22,810 nucleotides of DNA. It comes from CAZNMF01 sp035547155 (lineage in GTDB: Bacteria; Acidobacteriota; Vicinamibacteria; Vicinamibacterales; SCN-69-37). Below, piece by piece: positions 8,497 to 15,161 of the stretch. The position numbers were made by a program, and so were the translations under genes. The notes beneath the pieces are model-generated. The model was not told where the DNA came from. It saw only the letters and a list, made by a program, of their open reading frames with translations, and made no database searches. The stretch is taken from contig DASZVJ010000052.1 in assembly GCA_035547155.1 (NCBI GenBank), positions 1-22,810 on the forward strand, given 5' to 3'. Each line of letters begins with the position of its first letter. Position 1 is the first letter of the stretch.

Positions 8497-9777
8497 TTAC
8501 CGTCCGATCGCCTTGCGCCCGATGTCGTGACGGAACTGCATCCCATCGAACGCGATCTCGCCGACGGCGCGATAGGCCGTCGCCATCGCATCGGCATACG
8601 TCGCGCCGCGGCCGACGACCGTCAGCACGCGCCCACCGGCCGTGACGACGCGTCCGTCGGCCATCGTCGTTCCGGCGTGAAACACCAATGCGTCAGGCAC
8701 GGCGGCCGCGCGCTCGAGGCCGTCGATCTGCCGTCCAGACTCGGAGGTCGCGGGATAGCCGCGCGATGCGAGCACGACGCCGACGTAGCGATCGCCGCTG
8801 ACGCCCAGCGCCGGCGCGCGATCGAGCGCACCGTCCGCCGCAGCGGCCAGCACGCGCGCGATCGGTCCGTCCAGTCCCGGCAGTACGACCTGCGCTTCCG
8901 GATCGCCGAAGCGCACGTTGAACTCGATGACCTTCGGGCCGTCCGGCGTCAGCATCAGGCTGACGTAGAGGAAGCCGACGTACGGCTCGCCTTCTTCGCG
9001 CATGCCGTCGACGACCGCTTGCGCGACGCGCTGCCCCGCAAACGCGGCGATGTCCGGCGTCACCAGCGGGCTCGGCGCGAACGCGCCCATCCCTCCCGTG
9101 TTCGGCCCTTTGTCATCGTCGAAGATGCGCTTGTGATCCTGCGCGGACGAGAGCGGAATCGCCCTGTGGCCGTCGCACAAGAAGAAGGCCGACACTTCGG
9201 GGCCGGTCAGACATTCTTCGATGAGCAGGCGATCGCCGGCCGCGCCGAACGCGCGATCGATCATCGCCGCGCGCACGGCCTGTTCGGCTTCCGCGCGATC
9301 GGCGGCGATGACGACGCCCTTGCCTGCGGCGAGCCCGTCGGCTTTGAGCACGACAGGAAAGCCGAACGCGCCCGATCGCACAGCCGCCAGCGCGCGATCG
9401 GCATCGTCACAGACGAGGAATCGCGCGGTGGGAATGCGGTGACGCGCCATGAAGTGCTTGGAGTGGACCTTCGAGCACTCGAGGGCCGCTCCGCGCCGCG
9501 ACGGCCCGACGATGGGCAACCCGCGTTGACGGAAGAGATCGGCGAGCCCGCGCTCGAGGGGCGCTTCGGGGCCGACGACGGTAAGGTCGGCGCGCTCGCG
9601 GGTCGCCAGGGCCAGGATGTCTGCCGGACGGGTGACATCGACGGGAATACAGGCCCCCATTGAGGCCATTCCGGGGTTTCCTGGCGCCGCGAGGACGCCG
9701 GAGACGTCGGGATCGCGGCCGAGCCTCCACACGAGGGCGTGCTCGCGCCCGCCCGATCCGACAACGAGAATGCGCAC
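8497..9777 (-). CDS. purD: Phosphoribosylamine-glycine ligase (GAR synthetase)
   Basis: The 426-aa ATP-grasp enzyme joins glycine to 5-phosphoribosylamine in the second step of purine synthesis. The N-terminal MRILVVGSGGREHAL is typical. KADGLAAGKG (145-154) is an ATP-grasp lysine loop, KGPNTGGMGA is at 223-232, and the metal-binding family signature EFNVRFGDPEAQ is at 285-296. Length is normal. The start is GTG at 9777, because the nearby ATG at 9784 is out of frame. No Shine-Dalgarno is visible. A TAGAAT box (9786-9791, minus strand) sits so close that the transcript may be nearly leaderless. It is transcribed towards purE and divergently from rpsU. Confidence 0.97.
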   Translation of the reverse strand: MRILVVGSGGREHALVWRLGRDPDVSGVLAAPGNPGMASMGACIPVDVTRPADILALATRERADLTVVGPEAPLERGLADLFRQRGLPIVGPSRRGAALECSKVHSKHFMARHRIPTARFLVCDDADRALAAVRSGAFGFPVVLKADGLAAGKGVVIAADRAEAEQAVRAAMIDRAFGAAGDRLLIEECLTGPEVSAFFLCDGHRAIPLSSAQDHKRIFDDDKGPNTGGMGAFAPSPLVTPDIAAFAGQRVAQAVVDGMREEGEPYVGFLYVSLMLTPDGPKVIEFNVRFGDPEAQVVLPGLDGPIARVLAAAADGALDRAPALGVSGDRYVGVVLASRGYPATSESGRQIDGLERAAAVPDALVFHAGTTMADGRVVTAGGRVLTVVGRGATYADAMATAYRAVGEIAFDGMQFRHDIGRKAIGR

Positions 9778-9911
9778 GGCCCATGATTCTATGTGAGGAA
9801 TTGCGCGTTTTTAGGGGACCGGCGTCGAGTACCGGCGTGTTACCCTACGATGTTGCTCGCGCCGGAAATTTCCGGCCAGCACGATCCCGACCAGAAAGGG
9901 GGTGTCGAACC
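9778..9911. promoter_or_regulatory. purD-rpsU divergent control region
   Basis: This 134-nt region separates two divergently transcribed genes. On the minus strand, TAGAAT (9786-9791) fits a sigma-70 -10 box and would place the start of transcription at or next to the purD GTG. On the plus strand, TACGAT (9846-9851) is a possible -10 for rpsU but has a poor -35. A direct repeat ACCGGCGT occurs at 9818-9825 and 9831-9838. A strong ribosome site, AGGGGGT (9897-9903), precedes the rpsU GTG by 8 nt. Promoter assignments are by eye and tentative. Confidence 0.4.
9861..9876. promoter_or_regulatory. Perfect 16-bp palindrome upstream of rpsU
   Basis: GCCGGAAATTTCCGGC is its own reverse complement over all 16 bases. 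It is centred 43 nt before the rpsU start codon, just downstream of the possible -10 box at 9846-9851. It could be a dimeric repressor operator or, in RNA, a short stem in the rpsU leader. No known operator consensus is recognised. Confidence 0.5.
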
Positions 9912-10109
9912 GTGGCCGAAGTGAAGATTCAGGAAGGCGAGTCTATCGAGAGTGCCTTGCGCCGCTTCAAGCGCAAAGTGCAGCAGGAAGACATCATCAA
10001 GGACATCAAGAAGCACTCGTTCTATCTCAAGCCCGGCGACAAGCGGCGCGCCAAGCAGGCGCTCGCCCGCAAACGCTCCCGCAAGAAGCAGCGCCGGGAA
10101 TCGGACTAG
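9912..10109 (+). CDS. rpsU: Small ribosomal subunit protein bS21
   Basis: The 65-aa basic protein begins (V/M)AEVKIQEGESIESALRRFKRKV and ends in a dense Lys/Arg tail (RRAKQALARKRSRKKQRRESD region), the standard bS21 pattern. bS21 binds late to the 30S platform near the anti-Shine-Dalgarno end of 16S rRNA and helps initiation. The start is GTG at 9912, with AGGGGGT at 9897-9903 upstream. A much longer open frame in the same phase begins at 9660, but it overlaps purD and lacks a ribosome site, so it was not used. The next gene starts 171 nt further on and has its own likely promoter, so rpsU may be transcribed alone. Confidence 0.95.
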   Translation: MAEVKIQEGESIESALRRFKRKVQQEDIIKDIKKHSFYLKPGDKRRAKQALARKRSRKKQRRESD

Positions 10110-10154
10110 GGACGGATCTGCCTGGAGGTCGGGCCTTCGAGGCGGTTCCAACGT

Positions 10155-10189
10155 TTCGAACTTCGCCGTTCGAACTTCGAACTTCCTTT
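10155..10189. repeat. Heptanucleotide tandem repeat (TTCGAAC) after rpsU
   Basis: About five 7-bp units follow one another: TTCGAAC, TTCGCCG, TTCGAAC, TTCGAAC and TTCCTTT. Three are identical and two are degenerate. The unit contains the TTCGAA palindrome, so the transcript could fold on itself. It lies in the rpsU 3' region, 46 nt after the stop codon. The rest of the 171-nt gap, outside this repeat and the downstream promoter, shows nothing recognisable. Confidence 0.75.
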
Positions 10190-10216
10190 TCGGGTCCGGC
10201 CTTCGATAGACAGCCC

Positions 10217-10260
10217 TTGTGGAAAACCGTCCGACCCCCTAGACTGAGTGCGGTTTTTCC
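10217..10260 (+). promoter_or_regulatory. Candidate promoter and overlapping inverted repeat for the STAS gene
   Basis: TTGTGG (10217-10222) and TAGACT (10240-10245) are separated by exactly 17 nt, a good sigma-70-like arrangement that predicts a start near 10252. Arms GGAAAACCG (10221-10229) and CGGTTTTTCC (10251-10260) form an inverted repeat with one bulge that brackets the -10 box. This could be an operator or a terminator-like stem after rpsU. The -35 box matches only half the consensus. Confidence 0.45.
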
Positions 10261-10280
10261 AAGAGAAGAAGGAGTTTCGC

Positions 10281-10619
10281 ATGCAGATCGAGGAGCGAGT
10301 CGTCGGCGACGTGACGATTCTCGACCTGAAGGGCAAGATTACGCTGGGCGAGGGTGACGAAGCCCTGAAGGCGAAGGTCAACGCGTTGACCGCGCAGGGC
10401 CGCAAGCGCATCCTGCTGAACCTCGCGGGCGTTCCTTACATCGACAGCGCGGGCCTCGGCGAAGTCGTGCACACCTACACGACGGTGAGCCGGCAGGGCG
10501 GCCAGTTGAAGCTGGTGAACCTGACGAAGCGCATCACGGACCTGCTGTCGATCACCAAGCTGCTGACGGTCTTCGAGACGTTCGACTCCGAGGACGAAGC
10601 GCTCAAGAGCTTCCAATAG
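10281..10619 (+). CDS. STAS-domain anti-sigma-factor antagonist (SpoIIAA/RsbV-like)
   Basis: The 112-aa protein is essentially one STAS domain. It has the typical pattern of an N-terminal strand pair (VTILDLKGKITLGEG) and the phosphorylation loop IDSAGLGEVV, with the likely phospho-acceptor Ser56. Members bind anti-sigma kinases, or act in partner-switching modules, when dephosphorylated. The ATG at 10281 is preferred over an in-frame ATG at 10248 because AAGGAG (10269-10274) lies 6 nt upstream. No partner kinase, phosphatase or sigma factor is in the window, so the regulated target is unknown. It ends 11 nt before the prenyltransferase-family gene and may be co-transcribed with the glycan genes. 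Confidence 0.92.
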   Translation: MQIEERVVGDVTILDLKGKITLGEGDEALKAKVNALTAQGRKRILLNLAGVPYIDSAGLGEVVHTYTTVSRQGGQLKLVNLTKRITDLLSITKLLTVFETFDSEDEALKSFQ

Positions 10620-10630
10620 CCGCCAGGGGA

Positions 10631-11605
10631 ATGGGGCACGATGCCCCGCTCATGGCTCGCAGTTCCGCCACCTCTGCCACACCGGCGACCGCCGCGTCAC
10701 ACGCGACCCGCCGGTCTCTGGCGACCGCGCTCGTCCTCTCGCTACGGCCGCAGCAGTGGACGAAGAACGCCGTCGTCTTCGTCGGCCTGATTTTCGCGGG
10801 AAAACTGCTCGATCCGTCCGCGGTCGCCTCGGCGGCGATCGCGTTCGCCGTGTTCTGTCTGCTCGCGGGCGTCGTCTATCTCGTCAACGACGTGCGCGAT
10901 CGGGAGTCGGATCAGCGGCATCCGACGAAGTCGCGGCGTCCGATCGCGTCCGGCGACCTGACGCCGGGCACGGCCATGGGCTTCGCGGTCGTGCTGACCG
11001 CCGTCGCGCTCTCCGTGGCGTTCTGGCTCTCCACGAGATTCGGCCTCGTCGCGTTGTCGTACGTCGTGCTGCTCGTGCTCTATTCCCTTTCGCTGAAGCA
11101 CGTGGTGATTCTCGACGCCCTGACGCTCGCCATGGGCTTCGTGATCCGCGCGTGGGCCGGCGTGGTGGCCATCAACGTCACGATGAGCCACTGGCTGCTG
11201 CTGATCACGCTGCTGGGCGCGCTGTTCCTGGCGTTCAGCAAGCGGCGTGCGGAACTGACGATGCTGGCGGATGGCGCGAAGGACCATCGCCGCATCCTCG
11301 CGGAGTACAGCCCCTATTTGCTCGATCAGATGATCAGCGTGGTGACGGCGTCCACGCTGCTCGCGTATGCGCTCTATACGATCGACCCGGATACGGTCGC
11401 TCGATTCGGATCGGACCGTCTCGTCTGGACGGTGCCGTTTCCGCTGTATGGGATTTTTCGATATTTGTACCTGGTGCACCAGCGGGAGGGCGGCGGCAAC
11501 CCGTCCGAGATCCTCGTGACGGATCGTCCCCTGCTCGCGTGCGTCGCGCTCTGGGGCGTCGCGGTGATCCTGTTCGTCTACGGACCCGCGACGTTGTTCC
11601 GGTAG
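10631..11605 (+). CDS. UbiA-superfamily membrane transferase, decaprenyl-phosphate phosphoribosyltransferase-like
   Basis: The 324-aa polytopic membrane protein has the UbiA aspartate motif NDVRDRESD at 86-94, followed by HPTKSRRPIASG (about 97-108). A second conserved stretch, YSLSLKHVVILDALTLA, starts near 151, and SKRRAEL is at 203-209. The opening LRPQQWTKN and this motif set are characteristic of enzymes that move phosphoribose from PRPP to a polyprenyl phosphate (Rv3806c type), not of quinone prenyltransferases. About eight or nine hydrophobic segments are visible. The first ATG (10631) abuts AGGGGA too closely, so ATG 10652 (seven codons later) is an equally possible start. A small GGGGC-ACGAT-GCCCC hairpin (10633-10647) lies between the two. 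No DprE1/DprE2 epimerase genes are nearby. The family is secure and the exact substrate is inferred. Confidence 0.85.
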   Translation: MGHDAPLMARSSATSATPATAASHATRRSLATALVLSLRPQQWTKNAVVFVGLIFAGKLLDPSAVASAAIAFAVFCLLAGVVYLVNDVRDRESDQRHPTKSRRPIASGDLTPGTAMGFAVVLTAVALSVAFWLSTRFGLVALSYVVLLVLYSLSLKHVVILDALTLAMGFVIRAWAGVVAINVTMSHWLLLITLLGALFLAFSKRRAELTMLADGAKDHRRILAEYSPYLLDQMISVVTASTLLAYALYTIDPDTVARFGSDRLVWTVPFPLYGIFRYLYLVHQREGGGNPSEILVTDRPLLACVALWGVAVILFVYGPATLFR

Positions 11606-11665
11606 CGGCGCGCGGGTGCGCCTCACATCCGGCGTGACGGCAGGTCACGCGGCGAAGGCAGCGAT

Positions 11666-12646
11666 ATGTCCGAGATGAACGTCCGATCCGATGCGGTGGA
11701 CGTCGAGCAGATCATGCGGCAGATCCGCGCGCGGATTCGCGAGAAGCGCGGCGCCGACTACACCGAAGCCGAAATCCAGCAGCTGGCGACCGTCAAGCTC
11801 GAGAAGTTCCTCGATCCGCGCGGCCTGCGCTCCGATCTCGTCGCGCAGTACCGCAAGCAGCGCGTCGTGCCGCCCGCGCCGCCGAACTACGAGTTCGGCG
11901 AGACGACGCTGTACGAGACGCACCGCGGCCCGTTGAGCGCGCTGCGGCGGCTGTTCCGGCCGCTGCTGAAGCTGTTCTTCAACCCCGACAAGATCACGTC
12001 GGTGCTGCATCTGCAGTCCGAGATCAACCGGCAGGCCGAAGAGCGGCTGCGGCGGCTCGAGGAGCGCGAGCCGCTGTCGTACGAGCTGCTGCACAACCTG
12101 ACGCTGGAGATCACGCGGCTCGGGATCGAAGTCCACAACCTGAAGATGCGCGTCGAGTCGCTGACGAGCCGGATGGATTTCGACGAGCGCCGCGCCCGCT
12201 CGCTCGAGACCGTCGTCGAGTACCGGCAGCCGCGCCAGAACCAGGGTCAGGGTGGCGGACAGCGGCAGGGCGGACAGAATCAGCCGCAGCGACAGCCTGC
12301 GCCAGTCGTGCCGATTGCCGCCGCGCAGGGCACCGGTGCGGCGGGTGCGACGAGCACGTCGTCAGGTGAGGCCTCGAGCGCTCAGGCCGCGACGCCGGGC
12401 AGCGGCCAGCAGGGGCAGGACGGGGGTCAGACCGGCAACGGCGAGCGGCGTCGTCGCAGACGCCGGCGCCGCCGCCGGCCGGGCTCGACGCTCGCCAACG
12501 CGCAGGGCCAGACGTGGGCGCCGAATGCGGCTGGCGACAATGGCGATGACACGGGTGGCTCGGATGCGGGTTCGGACGCCGATGCCGACGCGGGTGCCGA
12601 CGAGCTCGACGACACGCCGGATCCCTCGGACGCGACGGACCAGTGA
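11666..12646 (+). CDS. Unrecognised helical protein with 11-Arg run and acidic tail, glycan-locus associated
   Basis: I do not recognise a functional family. The 326 aa divide clearly. Residues 1-65 are charged helices (DVEQIMRQIRARIREKRG, KLEKFLDPRGLRSDL). Residues 66-112 form a Pro-rich link followed by an amphipathic, possibly membrane-touching patch (LRRLFRPLLKLFF). Residues 113-186 look like a coiled coil. Residues 188-259 are a Gln/Gly/Ala/Ser-rich disordered linker. An unbroken run of 11 Arg spans 261-271 (12446-12478), and the last 35 residues are Asp-rich. There is no signal peptide. The GTGA overlap with the first glycosyltransferase shows tight coupling, so a scaffold or regulator of the glycan machinery is a reasonable but unproven guess. 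Nucleic-acid binding through the Arg run is another possibility. Confidence 0.8.
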   Translation: MSEMNVRSDAVDVEQIMRQIRARIREKRGADYTEAEIQQLATVKLEKFLDPRGLRSDLVAQYRKQRVVPPAPPNYEFGETTLYETHRGPLSALRRLFRPLLKLFFNPDKITSVLHLQSEINRQAEERLRRLEEREPLSYELLHNLTLEITRLGIEVHNLKMRVESLTSRMDFDERRARSLETVVEYRQPRQNQGQGGGQRQGGQNQPQRQPAPVVPIAAAQGTGAAGATSTSSGEASSAQAATPGSGQQGQDGGQTGNGERRRRRRRRRRRPGSTLANAQGQTWAPNAAGDNGDDTGGSDAGSDADADAGADELDDTPDPSDATDQ

Positions 12647-13920
12647 AGCTCGCGGTCGTCGTGCAGCGCTATGCCGCGGACTTGAGCGGCGGCGCCGAGC
12701 TTCACGCGCGTTACATCGCCGAGCGCCTCTCGCGTCACGCGCAGGTCGAAGTGCTGACGACCTGCGCGCGCGACTACGTGACGTGGAAGAACGAGCTGCC
12801 CGCCGGCGAAGAAACGATCCGCGGGATCACGGTGCGACGCTTTCCCGTCTCGCATCCGCGCGATCCGAAGCGTTTCGGCAAGCTGTCGCACTGGGTCTTC
12901 GATCATCCGCACTCGATCGCGGATGAGCTCCAGTGGCTCGACAGCGAGGGACCGGCGAGCCCGGCGCTCGTCACACATCTCGCGTCGCGCGCGAACGACT
13001 TCGACTTCGTGCTGTTCTTCAGCTTCCGCTACTACCACGCGTGGCACGGCGTCCGCGCGGTGCCGGCGAAGGCCGTGCTCGTGCCGACGGCCGAGCGCGA
13101 TCCGGCGATCGGCCTGTCGATCTTCGGACCGATCTTCCGCGGCGTGCGCGGCGTGATGTTCAACTCGCCCGAAGAGCGCGCGCTCATCACGCACGTCAGC
13201 GACCGCCGCGGTCCCGGCATCGTCGTCGGCGTCGGATCCGAAATCCCGGAGCGCACGCAGCCGTGGCGCTTCAAGAAGAAGTTCAACATCCGCCGGCCGT
13301 TCGCGCTGTACGTCGGGCGCATCGACGAGAACAAGGGCTTTCCCGAGCTGTTCTCGCACTTCGAGCGGTACGCAACGATGTACCCGCACGGGCTGGATCT
13401 GGTGCTGATCGGATCGAACGTCATGAGCGTGCCGAAGCACGCGCGCATCCGCCATCTCGGCTTCCTGCCCGACGAGGACAAGTACGACGCGCTGGCCGCG
13501 TGCGACGCGCTGATCATGCCGTCGAAGTACGAGAGCCTGTCGATGGTCGCGCTCGAGGCGTGGGCGATGGGCAAACCGGTGCTCGCCAACGGCGGCTGTG
13601 ACGTGCTGCGCGGACAGTGCATCCGCAGCAACGCGGGGTTGTACTACGACTCGTTCGAGGAGTTCGCCGAGGCGCTGTATCAGCTCGAGGCGACGGGCCC
13701 GCTCGGCCAGATTCTCGGCGCGAACGGCCGCGAGTTCTTCCGCCGCCATTATGCGTGGCCGGTGATCGAGCGCAAGTATCTCGACATGTTCGAGCGGCTG
13801 TCGCGCGAGCCCGCGCCGGCGCTCGAGCCGCTGCCCGGCTTCTTCGCCCGACGCCGTCGCGATCTCCCGCCGTCGCGAGGCATCGTCGACGCGGCGCCGA
13901 CAGGAGCGGCGCGCGCATGA
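12643..13920 (+). CDS. Family 4 glycosyltransferase (A)
   Basis: The 425-aa GT-B fold enzyme is of the retaining GT4 type. The N-terminal acceptor domain starts KLAVVVQRY with a Gly-rich SGGAELHARYIAERL loop (15-29). The donor domain begins near FALYVGRIDENKGF (about 219-232). The nucleotide-sugar E-X7-E motif is Glu297 and Glu305 in YESLSMVALEAW. The C-terminal 40 residues are Pro/Arg-rich and outside the catalytic fold. The GTG start at 12643 overlaps the upstream stop as GTGA, and the stop overlaps the next start as ATGA. It is a clear paralogue of the gene at 16251, sharing VQRY, CARDY(V/I)TW and SNAGLYY segments. Donor and acceptor sugars cannot be predicted. Confidence 0.93.
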   Translation: MKLAVVVQRYAADLSGGAELHARYIAERLSRHAQVEVLTTCARDYVTWKNELPAGEETIRGITVRRFPVSHPRDPKRFGKLSHWVFDHPHSIADELQWLDSEGPASPALVTHLASRANDFDFVLFFSFRYYHAWHGVRAVPAKAVLVPTAERDPAIGLSIFGPIFRGVRGVMFNSPEERALITHVSDRRGPGIVVGVGSEIPERTQPWRFKKKFNIRRPFALYVGRIDENKGFPELFSHFERYATMYPHGLDLVLIGSNVMSVPKHARIRHLGFLPDEDKYDALAACDALIMPSKYESLSMVALEAWAMGKPVLANGGCDVLRGQCIRSNAGLYYDSFEEFAEALYQLEATGPLGQILGANGREFFRRHYAWPVIERKYLDMFERLSREPAPALEPLPGFFARRRRDLPPSRGIVDAAPTGAARA

Positions 13921-15161
13921 CGGACGTGTCGCGCCGGCCGCGCGTGCACCAGGTCCTCACGTCGCTCGGGTACGGCGACGCGATCGGCAACGAGGTGCTC
14001 GGGATCACGCGTGCGCTGCGCAACGCGGGGTTCGAGTCCGAGATCTTCGTCGAGTCGGCCGATCCGCGGCTGGAAGACCAGACGATCGACTATCGCGAGA
14101 TGGTCGATCTCGTCGGGCCCGACGATCTGCTGATCCATCACTTCTCGTTGGGATCGCGTGCCTCGCGCACGGCGTTCGCGCTGCCGTGCCGCATGATGCT
14201 CATCTACCACAACATCACGCCGCCGGAGTACTTCCTCGGCGTGCACGACCTGCTCGTGCGCCAGTGCTATCACGGCCGGCGCGAGCTGCTGCCGTACCGA
14301 TCGCGCTGCGACCTCGCGCTCGGCGATTCGGAATTCAACCGCGCGGAGCTCGAAGCGCTCGGCTTTCCGCGCACCGCCGTGCTCCCGGTCGTCCCCGACT
14401 TCTCGCATCTCGACGTCGCGCCCGATCCGCGCGTGCTCGATGCGTACGACGACGAGTGGGTGAACATCCTGTTCGTCGGCCGCGTGATCCCGAACAAGCG
14501 TCCGGACAACGTCATCCGGATGTTCCACGCGTACAAGACGCTCTACAACCCGCGCGCGCGCCTGCTGCTCGCCGGCAATCACAGCGCGTTCGAGACGTAC
14601 CTCGTCCAGCTCCACACGCTGATCGCCGGTCTCGGCGTCGACGACGTCCACATCCTCGGCCAGGTGAGCAATGAAGAACTGACGGCGCTGTACGACGTCG
14701 CCGATCTGTTCCTGTGCGCGAGCGAGCACGAAGGTTTCTGCGTGCCGCTCATCGAAGCGTTCTACAAGCAGGTGCCCGTGCTCGCGTACGCGGCGACGGC
14801 CGTACCTGCGACGATGGACGGCGGCGGCGTGCTGTTCGAGCGGCCGGATCCGCGGCAGGTCGCGGCGCTGATGCAGGCGATCCTCGCCAATCCCGAGCGC
14901 GAGGACGAGATCGTCGCGCGCCAGGACGCCGCGCTCGCGCGCCTGCTCGCGCAGGACTTCAGCGGCCTCGTCCGAAAATTCGTCGACGAGGTGCTGCAAG
15001 CGCCGCGTCTGCCAGCGGCGCCGGTCTCGCCGGACTTCTGGCAGCAGTACAAGCTCGCGGACGAGTTGGAGACGATCCGTCAGTGGCGGCCCGCGGCGTA
15101 TCGCGCGCTGCCGCCCGCGCCGGACGCCGGCCTCGTCGCCAATCTCGGAGATCGCCAGTGA
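13917..15161 (+). CDS. Family 4 glycosyltransferase (B)
   Basis: The 414-aa protein starts at ATG 13917, four bases before the previous gene ends, with AGGAG at 13902-13906. A longer open frame in phase from 13617 lies inside the upstream gene and is not used. The N-terminal domain has GYGDAIGNEVLGITRAL and the family-specific YHNITPPEYF. The donor domain contains ILFVGRVIPNKRPDN and the E-X7-E motif as Glu272 and Glu280 in EHEGFCVPLIEAF. It is most like the next gene (GT C) and forms a second paralogous pair with it. A linker of about 40 residues at the C-terminus (from about 360) includes a helical LADELETIRQW segment. Specificity is unknown. Confidence 0.92.
   Translation: MTDVSRRPRVHQVLTSLGYGDAIGNEVLGITRALRNAGFESEIFVESADPRLEDQTIDYREMVDLVGPDDLLIHHFSLGSRASRTAFALPCRMMLIYHNITPPEYFLGVHDLLVRQCYHGRRELLPYRSRCDLALGDSEFNRAELEALGFPRTAVLPVVPDFSHLDVAPDPRVLDAYDDEWVNILFVGRVIPNKRPDNVIRMFHAYKTLYNPRARLLLAGNHSAFETYLVQLHTLIAGLGVDDVHILGQVSNEELTALYDVADLFLCASEHEGFCVPLIEAFYKQVPVLAYAATAVPATMDGGGVLFERPDPRQVAALMQAILANPEREDEIVARQDAALARLLAQDFSGLVRKFVDEVLQAPRLPAAPVSPDFWQQYKLADELETIRQWRPAAYRALPPAPDAGLVANLGDRQ

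Noticed and set aside
8409..8597. Small frame encoding a repetitive GTKGPRDQGTRG-like peptide across array 1
   Set aside because: It is a read-through of the octamer array overlapping purD and has no ribosome site. The repetition reflects the DNA repeat, not a protein under selection.
9660..9911. Long N-terminal extension of bS21 in the same frame
   Set aside because: The extension overlaps purD, is Arg-rich out-of-frame-like sequence, and lacks a ribosome site. The GTG at 9912 has a strong Shine-Dalgarno and gives a normal 65-aa bS21.
10110..10280. Sigma-54 (-24/-12) promoter ahead of the STAS-glycan genes, as a target of the adjacent regulator
   Set aside because: No TGGCAC-N5-TTGC-like pair was found by eye. 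A sigma-70-like TTGTGG-N17-TAGACT arrangement explains the region better.
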